NCBI RefSeq assembly: GCF_963678635.1 | Contig: NC_087062.1 | Coordinates: 47,295,283-47,359,282, forward strand | DNA: 64,000 nucleotides | DNA from: Symsagittifera roscoffensis | Taxonomy: Eukaryota; Xenacoelomorpha; Acoela; Convolutidae | Reading direction: 5' to 3' | Part shown: in pieces, positions 28,220 to 42,090 of the stretch | Position numbering within the stretch: the first letter of the stretch is position 1 | How the letters are laid out: the number at the start of each line of letters is the position of its first letter | The notes under the pieces: generated by a model | Told to the model about the DNA's origin: nothing | Databases searched by the model: none | What the model saw: the letters and a program-made list of their open reading frames with translations, nothing else | Translations under genes and position numbers: made by a program

Positions 28220-31200
28220 GAGGTATGTTTGGACCATGCCCGAGGTATGGTTTTGACCGTGCTCGAGGTATGCTGAAACCGTGCTCGAGGTATGTTTAAA
28301 CCGTGCTTGAGCTATGTTTCGATCGTGCACGAGGTATGTTTTGACTGTCGCTCGAGGTATGTTTCTGCCGTGCTCGAGGTATGTTTTAACCGTGCTCGAG
28401 TTATGTTTCGACCGTGCTCGTAGTAGTTTTCGACCGTGCTCGAGGTATCTTCAAGCGTCGCTTGAGTTATATTTCGGTCATGCTCGAGGTATGGTTTAGA
28501 CCGTGCTCGAGGTATGCTTTAATCGTGCCCGAGGTATGTTTAAACCATGCTTGAGCTATGTTTCGACCGGGCACGAGGTATGTTTCGACTGTCGCTCGAG
28601 GTATGTTTCTGCCGTGCTCGAGGTATGTTTTAACCGTGCTCGAGTTATGTTTCGACCGTGCTCGGAGTAGGTTTCGACCGTGCTCGAGGTATCTTCAAGC
28701 GTCGCTTGAGTTATATTTCGGTCATGCTCGAGGTATGGTTTAGACCGTGCTCGAGGTATGCTTTAATCGTGCTCGAGGTACGTTTAAACCATGCTTGAGC
28801 TATGTTTCGACCGGGCACGAGGTATATTTCGACCGTCGCTCGAGGTATGTTTGGACCATGCCCGAGGTATGGTTTCGACCGTGCTCGAGGTATGCTGAAA
28901 CCGTGCTCGAGGTATGTTTAAACCGTGCTCGAGCTATGTTTCGATGGTGCACGAGGTATGTTTCGACTGTCGCTCGAGGTATGTTTCTGCCGTGCTCGAG
29001 GTATGTTTTAACCGTGCTCGAGTTATGTTTCGACCGTGCTCGGAGTAGGTTTCGACCGTGCTCGAGGTATCTTCAAGCGTCGCTTGAGTTATATTTCAGT
29101 CATGCTCGAGGAATGGTTTAGACCGTGCTCGAGGTATGCTTTAATCGTGCTCGAGGTATGTTTAAACCATGCTTGAGCTATGTTTCGACCGGGCACGAGG
29201 TATGTTTCGACTGTCGCTCGAGGTATGTTTCTGCCGTGCTCGAGGTATGTTTTGACCGTACTCGATTTATGTTTCGACCGTGCTCAAAGTATGTTTCGAC
29301 CGTGCTCGAGGAAGGTTTTGACCGCGCTCGCGGGTTGTTTCAACCGTGCATGAGGTATCTTTCGACCGTCGCTCCAGTATAATTCGACTGTTGCTTGAGG
29401 TATGATTCGACCGTGCTCGAGTTATGATTCGGCCGTGCACGATTTATGTTACGAACGAGCTCGATGTATGTTTCGACCGTGCACGAAGTATATTTCGACC
29501 GTCGCTCGAGGTATGTTTCTGCCGTGCTCGAGGTATGTTTTGACCGTGCTCGAGGTATGTTTCGACCGTTCTCAAAGTTTGTTTCGACCGTCACTGGAGG
29601 TATGATTCGACCGTGCTCGAGGTATGATTCGGCCGTGCACGAGTTATGTTACGAATGTGCTCGATGTATGTTTCGACCGTGCTCGAGGTATGTTTTAACC
29701 GTGCTTGAGGTATGTTTCGACCGTGCACGAGGTATTTTTCGACCGTCGCTCGAGGTATGTTTCTGCCGCGCTCGAGGTATGTTTTGACCGTACTCGCTTT
29801 ATGTTTCGACCGTGCTCAAAGTATGTTTCGACCGTGCTCGAGGAAGGTTTTGACCGTGCTCGCGGGTTGTTTCAACCGTGCTTGAGGTATCTTTCGACCG
29901 TCGCTCGAGTATGTTTCTGCCGTGTTCGAAGTATGTTTTGACCGTACTCGATTTATGTTTCGACCGTGCTCAAAGTATGCTTCGACCGTGCTCGAGGAAG
30001 GTTTTGACCGTGCTCGCGGGTTGTTTCAATCGTGCATGAGGTATCTTTCGACCGTCGCTCCAGTATAATTCGACCGTTGCTGGAGGTATGATTCGACCGT
30101 GCTCGAGTTATGATTCGGCCGTGCACGATTTATGTTACGAATGAGCTCGATGTATGTTTCGACCGTGCACGAGGTGTATTTCGACCGTCGCTCGAGGTAT
30201 GTTTCTGCCGTGCTCGAGGTATGTTTCGACTGTCGCTCGAGGTATGTTTCTGCCGTGCTCGAGGTATGTTTTAACCGTGCTCGAGTTATGTTTCGACCGT
30301 GCTCGGAGTAGGTTTCGACCGTGCTCGAGGTATCTTCAAGCGTCGCTTGAGTTATATTTCAGTCATGCTCGAGGAATGGTTTAGACCGTGCTCGAGGTAT
30401 GCTTTAATCGTGCTCGAGGTATGTTTAAACCATGCTTGAGCTATGTTTCGACCGGGCACGAGGTATGTTTCGACTGTCGCTCGAGGTATGTTTCTGCCGT
30501 GCTCGAGGTATGTTTTGACCGTACTCGATTTATGTTTCGACCGTGCTCAAAGTATGTTTCGACCGTGCTCGAGGAAGGTTTTGACCGCGCTCGCGGGTTG
30601 TTTCAACCGTGCATGAGGTATCTTTCGACCGTCGCTCCAGTATAATTCGACTGTTGCTTGAGGTATGATTCGACCGTGCTCGAGTTATGATTCGGCCGTG
30701 CACGATTTATGTTACGAACGAGCTCGATGTATGTTTCGACCGTGCACGAAGTATATTTCGACCGTCGCTCGAGGTATGTTTCTGCCGTGCTCGAGGTATG
30801 TTTTGACCGTGCTCGAGGTATGTTTCGACCGTTCTCAAAGTTTGTTTCGACCGTCACTGGAGGTATGATTCGACCGTGCTCGAGGTATGATTCGGCCGTG
30901 CACGAGTTATGTTACGAATGTGCTCGATGTATGTTTCGACCGTGCTCGAGGTATGTTTTAACCGTGCTTGAGGTATGTTTCGACCGTGCACGAGGTATTT
31001 TTCGACCGTCGCTCGAGGTATGTTTCTGCCGCGCTCGAGGTATGTTTTGACCGTACTCGCTTTATTTTTCGACTGTGCTCAAAGTATGTTTCGACCGTGC
31101 TCGAGGAAGGTTTTGACCGTGCTCGCGGGTTGTTTCAACCGTGCTTGAGGTATCTTTCGACCGTCGCTCGAGTATGTTTCTGCCGTGTTCGAAGTATGTT

Positions 31201-34200
31201 TTGACCGTACTCGATTTATGTTTCGACCGTGCTCAAAGTATGCTTCGACCGTGCTCGAGGAAGGTTTTGACCGTGCTCGCGGGTTGTTTCAATCGTGCAT
31301 GAGGTATCTTTCGACCGTCGCTCCAGTATAATTCGACCGTTGCTGGAGGTATGATTCGACCGTGCTCGAGTTATGATTCGGCCGTGCACGATTTATGTTA
31401 CGAATGAGCTCGATGTATGTTTCGACCGTGCACGAGGTGTATTTCGACCGTCGCTCGAGGTATGTTTCTGCCGTGCTCGAGGTATGTTTTGATTGTGCTC
31501 GAGGTATGCTTCGACCGTTCTCAAAGTATGTTCGGACCATGCTCGAGGAAGGTTTTGATCGTGCTCGCGGGTTGTTCCAACCGTGCTTGAGGTATCTTTT
31601 GACCGTCTCTCGAGTAAGTTTCTGCCGTGTTCGAAGTATGTTTCGACCGTGCTCGAGGTATATTTCGACCGTCACTCGAGGTATGTTTCTGCCGTGCTCG
31701 AGGTATGTTTTGATCGTGCTCGAGGTATGCTTCGACCGTGCTCAATGTATGTTTCGACCGTGCTCGAGGAAGATTTTGACCGTGCTCGCTGGTTGTTTCA
31801 ACCGTGCATGAGGTATCTTTCGACCGTCGCTCCAGTATAACTCGACCGTTGCTGGAGGTATGATTCGACCGTGCTCGAGGCAAGATTCGGCCGTGCACGA
31901 GTTATGTTACGAATGTGCTCGATTTATGCTTCGACCGTGCTCGAGGTATGTTTTAACCGTGCTTGAGGTATGTTTCGACCATGCACGAGGTATATTTCGA
32001 CCGTCGCTCGAGGTATGTTTCTGCCGTGCTCGAATTATGATTCGACCGTCCACGAGGTATGTTTCGACTGTCGGTCGAGGTATGTTTCTGCCCTATTCGA
32101 AGTATGTTTTGACCGTGCTCGATTAATGTTTCGACCGTGCTCAAAGTATGTTTCGACCGTGCTCGTGGAAGGTTTTGACCGTGCTCGCGGGTTGTTTCAA
32201 CCGTGCTTGAGGTATCTTTCGACCTTCGCTCGAGTATGTTTCGAGCGTCGCTTGAGATATGTTTCAACAATGCTCGAGGTATGTTTTCGACCGTGCACGA
32301 AGAATGCTTCGACCGTCACTCGAGGTTTGATTTGACCGTGCTCGAGGTATCTTTTAACCGTGCTTGAGGTAAGTTTCAGCCGTGCGTGAGGTATGTTTCG
32401 ACCGTCGCTCGAGTTATGTTTCTGCCTTGCTCGAGTTATGTTTTGACCGTACTCGAGTTATGTTTCGACCGTGCCCGGTATGTGTTTCAACCGTGCTAGA
32501 GGTATCTTTCGACCAACGCTCGAGTATGTTTCGAGCGTCGCTTAAGTTTTGTTTCGATCATGCTCGAAGTACTTTAAACCGTGCTTCGATCATGCTTTAA
32601 CCGTGCTCGAGGTATGTTTAAACCGTGCTTGAGATATGTTTCGACCGTGCCGGAGGTATATTTCGAGCATCGCTTGAGTTATGTTTGGACAATGCTCGAG
32701 GTATGGCTTCGACAGTGCTCGAGGTATGCTGAAACTGTGCTCGAGGTATGTTTAAACCGTGCTTGAGCTATGTTTCGACCCTGCGCGAGGTATGTTTCGA
32801 CTGTGGCTCGAGGTATGTTTCTGCCGTGCTCGAGGTATTTTTTAACCGCGCTCGAGTTATTTTTCGACCGTGCTCGCAGTATGTTTCGACCGTGCTCGAG
32901 GTATCTTCCGACCGTCGCTCGAGTATATTTCGAACGTATATTTCGAAGTTATATTTCGGTCATGCTCGAGGTTCGGTTTCGACCGTGCTCGAGGTATGCT
33001 TTAATCGTGCTCGAGGTATGTTAAAACCATGCTTGAGCTATATTTCGACCGTGCATGAGGTATATTTCGACTGTCGCTCGAGGTATGCTTCGACCGTGCA
33101 CGTAGGCTGCTTCGACCGTCGCTCGAATTTTGATTCGACCGTCCTCGAGGTATGATTCGACTGTGCACGAGTTATGTTTCGACCGTGCTCGAGGTATGTT
33201 TTAACCGTGCTTCAGGTATGTTTCGACCGTGCACGAGGTATAATTCGACTGTCGCTCGAGGTATGTTTCCGCCGAGTTCGAAGTATGTTTTGACAGTGCT
33301 CGATTTATGTTTCGACCGTGCTCAAAGTATGTTTGGACCTTGCTCGAGGAAGATTTCGACCGTGCTCGAGGGTTGTTTTAACCGTGCTTGAGGTATCTTT
33401 CGACCGTCGCTCGAGGTATGTTTGGACCATGCCCGAGGTATGGTTTTGACCGTGCTCGAGGTATGCTGAAACCGTGCTCGAGGTATGTTTAAACCGTGCT
33501 TGAGCTATGTTTCGATCGTGCACGAGGTATGTTTTGACTGTCGCTCGAGGTATGTTTCTGCCGTGCTCGAGGTATGTTTTAACCGTGCTCGAGTTATGTT
33601 TCGACCGTGCTCGTAGTAGTTTTCGACCGTGCTCGAGGTATCTTCAAGCGTCGCTTGAGTTATATTTCGGTCATGCTCGAGGTATGGTTTAGACCGTGCT
33701 CGAGGTATGCTTTAATCGTGCCCGAGGTATGTTTAAACCATGCTTGAGCTATGTTTCGACCGGGCACGAGGTATGTTTCGACTGTCGCTCGAGGTATGTT
33801 TCTGCCGTGCTCGAGGTATGTTTTAACCGTGCTCGAGTTATGTTTCGACCGTGCTCGGAGTAGGTTTCGACCGTGCTCGAGGTATCTTCAAGCGTCGCTT
33901 GAGTTATATTTCGGTCATGCTCGAGGTATGGTTTAGACCGTGCTCGAGGTATGCTTTAATCGTGCTCGAGGTACGTTTAAACCATGCTTGAGCTATGTTT
34001 CGACCGGGCACGATTTATGTTACGAATGATCTCGATGTATGTTTCGACCGTGCACGAGGTATATTTCGACCGTCGCTCGAGGTATGTTTGGACCATGCCC
34101 GAGGTATGGTTTCGACCGTGCTCGAGGTATGCTGAAACCGTGCTCGAGGTATGTTTAAACCGTGCTCGAGCTATGTTTCGATGGTGCACGAGGTATGTTT

Positions 34201-37200
34201 CGACTGTCGCTCGAGGTATGTTTCTGCCGTGCTCGAGGTATGTTTTAACCGTGCTCGAGTTATGTTTCGACCGTGCTCGGAGTAGGTTTCGACCGTGCTC
34301 GAGGTATCTTCAAGCGTCGCTTGAGTTATATTTCAGTCATGCTCGAGGAATGGTTTAGACCGTGCTCGAGGTATGCTTTAATCGTGCTCGAGGTATGTTT
34401 AAACCATGCTTGAGCTATGTTTCGACCGGGCACGAGGTATGTTTCGACTGTCGCTCGAAGTATGTTTCTGCCGTGCTCGAGGTATGTTTTCACCGTACTC
34501 GATTTATGTTTCGACCGTGCTCAAAGTATGTTTCGACCGTGCTCGAGGAAGGTTTTGACCGCGCTCGCGGGTTGTTTCAACCGTGCATGAGGTATCTTTC
34601 GACCGTCGCTCCAGTATAATTCGACTGTTGCTTGAGGTATGATTCGACCGTGCTCGAGTTATGATTCGGCCGTGCACGATTTATGTTACGAACGAGCTCG
34701 ATGTATGTTTCGACCGTGCACGAAGTATATTTCGACCGTCGCTCGAGGTATGTTTCTGCCGTGCTCGAGGTATGTTTTGACCGTGCTCGAGGTATGTTTC
34801 GACCGTTCTCAAAGTTTGTTTCGACCGTCACTGGAGGTATGATTCGACCGTGCTCGAGGTATGATTCGGCCGTGCACGAGTTATGTTACGAATGTGCTCG
34901 ATGTATGTTTCGACCGTGCTCGAGGTATGTTTTAACCGTGCTTGAGGTATGTTTCGACCGTGCACGAGGTATTTTTCGACCGTCGCTCGAGGTATGTTTC
35001 TGCCGTGCTCGAGGTATGTTTTGACCGTACTCGCTTTATGTTTCGACCGTGCTCAAAGTATGTTTCGACCGTGCTCGAGGAAGGTTTTGACCGTGCTCGC
35101 GGGTTGTTTCAACCGTGCTTGAGGTATCTTTCGACCGTCGCTCGAGTATGTTTCTGCCGTGTTCGAAGTATGTTTTGACCGTACTCGATTTATGTTTCGA
35201 CCGTGCTCAAAGTATGCTTCGACCGTGCTCGAGGAAGGTTTTGACTGTGCTCGCGGGTTGTTTCAATCGTGCATGAGGTATCTTTCGACCGTCGCTCCAG
35301 TATAATTCGACCGTTGCTGGAGGTATGATTCGACCGTGCTCGAGTTATGATTCGGCCGTGCACGATTTATGTTACGAATGAGCTCGATGTATGTTTCGAC
35401 CGTGCACGAGGTGTATTTCGACCGTCGCTCGAGGTATGTTTCTGCCGTGCTCGAGGTATGTTTTGATTGTGCTCGAGGTATGCTTCGACCGTTCTCAAAG
35501 TATGTTCGGACCATGCTCGAGGAAGGTTTTGATCGTGCTCGCGGGTTGTTCCAACCGTGCTTGAGGTATCTTTTGACCGTCTCTCGAGTAAGTTTCTGCC
35601 GTGTTCGAAGTATGTTTCGACCGTGCTCGAGGTATATTTCGACCGTCACTCGAGGTATGTTTCTGCCGTGCTCGAGGTATGTTTTGATCGTGCTCGAGGT
35701 ATGCTTCGACTGTGCTCAATGTATGTTTCGACCGTGCTCGAGGAAGATTTTGACCGTGCTCGCTGGTTGTTTCAACCGTGCATGAGGTATCTTTCGACCG
35801 TCGCTCCAGTATAATTCGACCGTTGCTGGAGGTATGATTCGACCGTGCTCGAGGCAAGATTCGGCCGTGCACGAGTTATGTTACGAATGTGCTCTATTTA
35901 TGCTTCGACCGTGCTCGAGGTATGTTTTAACCGTGCTTGAGGTATGTTTCGACCATGCACGAGGTATATTTCGACCGTCGCTCGAGGTATGTTTCTGCCG
36001 TGCTCGAATTATGATTCGACCGTCCACGAGGTATGTTTCGACTGTCGGTCGAGGTATGTTTCTGCCCTATTCGAAGTATGTTTTGACCGTGCTCGATTAA
36101 TGTTTCGACCGTGCTCAAAGTATGTTTCGACCGTGCTCGTGGAAGGTTTTGACCGTGCTCGCGGGTTGTTTCAACCGTGCTTGAGGTATCTTTCGACCTT
36201 CGCTCGAGTATGTTTCGAGCGTCGCTTGAGATATGTTTCAACAATGCTCGAGGTATGTTTTCGACCGTGCACGAAGAATGCTTCGACCGTCACTCGAGGT
36301 TTGATTTGACCGTGCTCGAGGTATCTTTTAACCGTGCTTGAGGTAAGTTTCAGCCGTGCGTGAGGTATGTTTCGACCGTCGCTCGAGTTATGTTTCTGCC
36401 TTGCTCGAGTTATGTTTTGACCGTACTCGAGTTATGTTTCGACCGTGCCCGGTATGTGTTTCAACCGTGCTAGAGGTATCTTTCGACCAACGCTCGAGTA
36501 TGTTTCGAGCGTCGCTTAAGTTTTGTTTCGATCATGCTCGAAGTACTTTAAACCGTGCTTCGATCATGCTTTAAGCGTGCTCGAGGTATGTTTAAACCGT
36601 GCTTGAGATATGTTTCGACCGTGCCGGAGGTATATTTCGAGCATCGCTTGAGTTATGTTTGGACAATGCTCGAGGTATGGCTTCGACAGTGCTCGAGGTA
36701 TGCTGAAACTGTGCTCGAGGTATGTTTAAACCGTGCTTGAGCTATGTTTCGACCCTGCGCGAGGTATGTTTCAACTGTGGCTCGAGGTATGTTTCTGCCG
36801 TGCTCGAGGTATTTTTTAACCGCGCTCGAGTTATTTTTCGACCGTGCTCGCAGTATGTTTCGACCGTGCTCGAGGTATCTTCCGACGGTCGCTCGAGTAT
36901 ATTTCGAACGTCGCTTGAGTTATATTTCGGTCATGCTCGAGGTTCGGTTTCGACCGTGCTCGAGGTATGCTTTAATCGTGCTCGAGGTATGTTAAAACCA
37001 TGATTGAGCTATATTTCGACCGTGCATGAGGTATATTTCGACTGTCGCTCGAGGTATGCTTCGACCGTGCACGTAGGCTGCTTCGACCGTCGCTCGAATT
37101 TTGATTCGACCGTCCTCGAGGTATGATTCGACTGTGCACGAGTTATGTTTCGACCGTGCTCGAGGTATGTTTTAACCGTGCTTCAGGTATGTTTCGACCG

Positions 37201-37381
37201 TGCACGAGGTATAATTCGGCTGTCGCTCGAGGTATGTTTCCGCCGAGTTCGAAGTATGTTTTGACAGTGCTCGATTTATGTTTCGACCGTGCTCAAAGTA
37301 TGTTTGGACCTTGCTCGAGGAAGATTTCGACCGTGCTCGAGGGTTGTTTTAACCGTGCTTGAGGTATCTTTCGACCGTCAC
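28220..37381. repeat. Large tandem duplication, about 5.2 kb and 4.0 kb copies
   Basis: Sequence from about 28,220 to 33,410 is repeated from about 33,413 to 37,381. The offset is 5,193 bp at the left end (landmark GGACCATGCCCGAGG at 28,231 and 33,424), 5,237 bp after a 44-bp two-unit insertion near 34,012-34,055, and 3,974 bp over the right part (for example 31,289-31,675 against 35,263-35,649). The change to 3,974 is explained by an extra 1,263-bp tandem duplication present only in the first copy. Over the roughly 3 kb compared at the 3,974 offset, differences are isolated substitutions plus a small indel near 32,940, where TATATTTCGAAG replaces the sequence seen at 36,910. Confidence 0.9.
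28970..31495. repeat. 1,263-bp tandem duplication inside the large block
   Basis: The sequence around 28,983 (GTTTCTGCCGTGCTCGAGG, then ATGTTTTAACC) recurs at 30,246, and the agreement continues at the same 1,263-bp offset through 29,402/30,665, 29,705/30,968 and 29,941/31,204. The corresponding place in the second large copy (from 34,220) has only one version. The duplication therefore arose after the large one, or was lost from the other copy. Confidence 0.88.
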
Positions 37382-38010
37382 TCGAGTATGTTTCGAGCGT
37401 CGCTTGAGATGTGGTTCAACCGTGCTCGAGTTATGTTTTCGACCCTGCTCGAGGTATGATTTAACCGTGCTCGAGGTAGGTTTAAACCGTGCTTCAGCTA
37501 TGATTCGACGTGCAGGAAGTATGTTTCGACTGTCGCTGGAGGTATGTTTCCACCGTGCTTGAGGTATGCTTCGGACGTGCACAAAGTATGTATCGACCGT
37601 CGCCCTGGGTATGGTTCGACCGTACTCGAGGTGTGTTTCGACCGTGCTCGAGGTATGTTTCAACCGTGCTCGAAATATTTTCCGACCGTGCACGAAGAAT
37701 GCTTCGACCGTCACTCGAGGTTTGATTTGACCGTGCTCGAGGTATCTTTTAAACGTGCTTGAGGTAAGTTTCAACCGTGCGTGAGGTATGTTTCGACCGT
37801 CGCTCGAGTTATGTTTCTGCCTTGCTCGAGGTATGTTTTGACCGTACTCGAGTTATGTTTCGACCGTGCCCGATATGTGTTTCAATCGTGGTAGAGGTAT
37901 CTTTCGACCAACGCTCGAGTATGTTTCGAGCGTCGCTTAAGTTATGTTTCGATCATGCTCGAAGTACTTTAAACCGTGCTTCGATCATGCTTTTACCGTG
38001 CTCGAGGTAT

Positions 38011-39924
38011 GTTTAAACCGTGCTTGAGCTATGTTTCGACCGTGCCGGAGGTATATTTTGAGCATCGCTTGAGTTATGTTTGGACGATGCTCGAGGTATG
38101 GTTTCGACAGTGCTCGAGGTATGCTGAAACTATGCTCGAGGTATGTTTAAAAGGTGCTTGAGCTATATTTCGACCGTGCGCGAGGTATGTTTCGACTGTG
38201 GCTCGAGGAATGTTTCTGCCGTGCTCGAGGTTTTCTTTAACCGCGCTCGAGTTATTTTTCGACCGTGCTCGCAGTATGTTTCGACCGTGCTCGAGGTATC
38301 TTCCGACCGTCGCTCGTGTATATTTCGAGCGTCGCTTGAGTTATATTTCGGTCATGCTCGAGGTTTGGTTTCGACCGTGCTCGAGGTATGCTTTAATCGT
38401 GCTCGAGGTATGTTAAAACCATGCTTGAGCTGTGTTTCGACCGTGCATGAGGTATATTTCGACTGTCGCTCGAGGTATGCTTCGACCGTGCACGTAGGGC
38501 TGCTTCGACCGTCGCTCGAATTATGATTCGACCCTCCTCGACGTATGATTCGACTGTGCACGAGTTATGTTTCGACCGTGCTCGAGGTATGTTTTAACCG
38601 TGCTTCAGGTTTGTTTCGACCGTGCACGAGGTATGTTTCGCTGTCGCTCGAGGTATGTTTCCGCCGAGTTCGAAGTATGTTTTGACAGTGCTCGATTTAT
38701 GTTTCGACCGTGCTCAAAGTATGTTTGGACTTTGCTCGAGGAAGAATTCGAACGTGCGCGAGGGTTGTTTTAACCGTGCTTGAGGTATCTTTCGACCGTC
38801 GCTGGAGTATGTTTCGAGCGTCGCTTGAGATGTGTTTCAACCGTGCTCGAGTTATGTTTTCGACCCTGCTCGAGGTATGATTTAACCGTGCTCGAGGTAG
38901 GTTTAAACCGTGTTTGAGCTATGTTTCGACCGTGCACGAGGTATGTTTCGACTTTCGCTGGAGGTATGTTTAAACCGTGCTTGAGCTATGTTTCGACCGT
39001 GCCGGAGGTATATTTTGAGCATCGCTTGAGTTATGTTTGGACGATGCTCGAGGTATGGTTTCGACAGTGCTCGAGGTATGCTGAAACTATGCTCGAGGTA
39101 TGTTTAAAAGGTGCTTGAGCTATATTTCGACCGTGCGCGAGGTATGTTTCGACTGTGGCTCGAGGTATGTTTCTGCCGTGCTCGAGGTTTTCTTTAACCG
39201 CGCTCGAGTTATTTTTCGACCGTGCTCGCAGTATGTTTCGACCGTGCTCGAGGTATCTTCCGACCGTCGCTCGTGTATATTTCGAGCGTCGCTTGAGTTA
39301 TATTTCGGTCATGCTCGAGGTTTGGTTTCGACCGTGCTCGAGGTATGCTTTAATCGTGCTCGAGGTATGTTAAAACCATGCTTGAGCTGTGTTTCGACCG
39401 TGCATGAGGTATATTTCGACTGTCGCTCGAGGTATGCTTCGACCGTGCACGTAGGGCTGCTTCGACCGTCGCTCGAATTATGATTCGACCCTCCTCGACG
39501 TATGATTCGACTGTGCACGAGTTATGTTTCGACCGTGCTCGAGGTATGTTTTAACCGTGCTTCAGGTTTGTTTCGACCGTGCACGAGGTATGTTTCGCTG
39601 TCGCTCGAGGTATGTTTCCGCCGAGTTCGAAGTATGTTTTGACAGTGCTCGATTTATGTTTCGACCGTGCTCAAAGTATGTTTGGACTTTGCTCGAGGAA
39701 GAATTCGAACGTGCGCGAGGGTTGTTTTAACCGTGCTTGAGGTATCTTTCGACCGTCGCTGGAGTATGTTTCGAGCGTCGCTTGAGATGTGTTTCAACCG
39801 TGCTCGAGTTATGTTTTCGACCCTGCTCGAGGTATGATTTAACCGTGCTCGAGGTAGGTTTAAACCGTGTTTGAGCTATGTTTCGACCGTGCACGAGGTA
39901 TGTTTCGACTGTCGCTGGAGGTAT
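38011..39924. repeat. 957-bp tandem duplication, two copies
   Basis: The block starting GTTTAAACCGTGCTTGAGC at 38,011 starts again at 38,968. The landmarks 38,143/39,100, 38,352/39,309 and 38,567/39,524 all keep the 957-bp offset. Copies are almost identical; one visible difference is CTTTCGCTGG at about 38,952 against CTGTCGCTGG at about 39,909. The period is 43 units plus 11 bases, so the breakpoints do not respect the unit boundary unless several 23-bp units are counted. Confidence 0.9.
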
Positions 39925-42090
39925 GTTTCTACCGTGCTCGAGGTATGCTTCGACCGTGCACGAAGTATGTATCGACCGTCGCTCGGGGCATGGTTCGACC
40001 GTACTCGAGGTGTGTTTCGACAGTGCTCGAGGTATTTTTCAACCATGCTCGAAGTATGTTCCGACCGTGCACGAGGTATGTTTCGACCGTGCTCGAGGTA
40101 TGTTTCGACCGAGCTCGAGGTATGTTTCGACCGTACTTGAGGTACGTTTCGACCGTGCACGAGGTATGGTTCGACCGTACTCGATGTGTGTTTCGAACAA
40201 CGCTCGAGGTATGTTTCGACCGTGCCCGGGGTATTTTTGGACCGTGTACGAGGTATGTTTCGACCGTGCTCGAGGTATGTTTCGACCGAGCTCGAGGTAT
40301 GTTTCGACCGTGTTTGAGCTATGTTTCGATTGTGCACGAGGTATGTTTCGACTGTCGCTGGAGGTATATTTCTACCGTGCTCGAGGTATGCTTCGACCGT
40401 GGACGCATAATGTATCGACCGTCGCTCGGGGTATGGTTCGACCGTATTCGAGGTGTGTTTCGAACGTCGCTCGAGGTATGTTTCGACCGTGCTCGAGGTA
40501 TGTTTCTACCGTGCTCGAGGTATGCTTCGACTGTGCACGAGGTATGTATCGACCGTCGCTCGGGGTATGGTTCGACCGTACTCGAGGTGTGTTTCGACAG
40601 TGCTCGAGGTATTTTTCAACCGTGCTCAAAGTATGCTCCGACCGTGCACGAGGTATGTTTCGACCGTGCTCGAGCTATTTTTCGACCGAGCTCGAGGTAT
40701 GTTTCGACTGTCGCTGGAGGTATGTTTCTACCGTGCTCGAGGAGGTATGCTTCGACCGTGCACGAAGTATGTATCGACCGACGCTCGGGGTATGGTTCGA
40801 TCGTACTCGAGGTGTGTTTCGACAGTGCTTGAGGTATTTTTCAACCGTGCTCGAAGCATGTTCCGACCGTGCACGAGGTATGTTTCGACCGTGCTCGAGG
40901 TATGTTTCGACCGAGCTCGAGGTATGTTTCGACCGTACTTGAGGTACGTTTCGACCGTGCACGATGTATGGTTCGACCGTACTCGATGTGTGTTTCGAAC
41001 AACGCTCGAGGTATGTTTCGACCGTGCTCGGGGTATTTTTGGACCGTGTACGAGGTATGTTTCGACCGTGCTCGAGGTATGTTTCGACCGAGCTCGATGT
41101 ATGTTTCGACCGTGTTTGAGCTATGTTTCCACCGTGCACGAGGTATGTTTCGACTGTCGCTGGAGGTATATTTCTACCGTGCTCGAGGTATGCTTCGACC
41201 GTGGACGAATAATGTATCGACCGTCGCTCGGGGTATGGTTCGAACGTCATTCAAGGTATGTTTCAACCGTGCTCGAAGTATGTTCCGATCGTGCACGAGG
41301 TATGTTTCGACCGTGCTCGAGGTATGTTTCTACCGTGCTCGAGGTATGCTTCGACTGTGCACGAAGTATGTATCGACCGTCGCTCGGGGTAAAGTTTGAC
41401 CGTACTCGAGGTGTGTTTCGAACATCGCTCGAGGTATGTTTCGACCGTGCTCGGGGTATTTTTGGACCGTGTACGAGGTATGTTTCGACCGTGCTCGAGG
41501 TATATTTCGACCGAGCTCGAGGTATGTTTCGACCGTGCTTGAGGTACGTTTCGACCGTGCTTAAGATAAACTTCGACCATGCTCGATGTGTGTTTAGATC
41601 GTACTCGGGGTATGTATCAACTGTGCTCGAAGTATGCGCCAACCGTGCACGAGTTATGGTTCGACCGTCGCTAAAGTTATGTTTCGACCGTGCTCGAGGA
41701 ATTTTTTTGACCGTGCTCGGAGTATGTTTCTACCAAGCTCGAGGTCTGTTTCGACCGTGCGCGAGATATGTTTCAACCGTGCTCGAAGTATGTTCCGACG
41801 TGCACGAGGTATGGTTCGACCGTCGCTCGAGGTATGTTTCGACCGTGCTCGGGGTATGTATTTTTGGACCGTGTACGAGGTATGTTTCGACCGTGCTCGA
41901 GGTTTGTTTCGACCGCACTCGAGATATGTTTCGACCGCGCTTGAGGTATGTTTCGGCCGTGCTTGAGATAATTCGACCATGCTCGATGTGTGTTTCAACC
42001 GTGCTCGAAGTATGCGACGACCGTGCACGAGTTATGGTTCGACCGTCGCTAGAGGTATGTTTCGACCGTGCTCGAGGAATGTTTTGACCG
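39867..42090. repeat. Most homogeneous part of the array
   Basis: Here most units keep the GTGCTCGAGG consensus, and the change CTCGAG to CTTGAG, which creates a TGA in one frame, is rare. As a result the apparent reading frames are the longest of the array: 544 codons at 40,453-42,087, 354 at 39,878-40,942 and 321 at 39,867-40,832. They overlap each other in different frames and on the minus strand, and all read the same 22-residue cycle. I treat this as sequence homogeneity and not as coding. Confidence 0.8.

Noticed and set aside
40453-42087. 544-codon open frame, and many other 60-350-codon frames on both strands of the array
   Set aside because: They read the same 22-residue cycle in different, overlapping frames because the 22-bp unit has no stop in any frame. 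No start context, splice pattern or unique sequence supports a gene.
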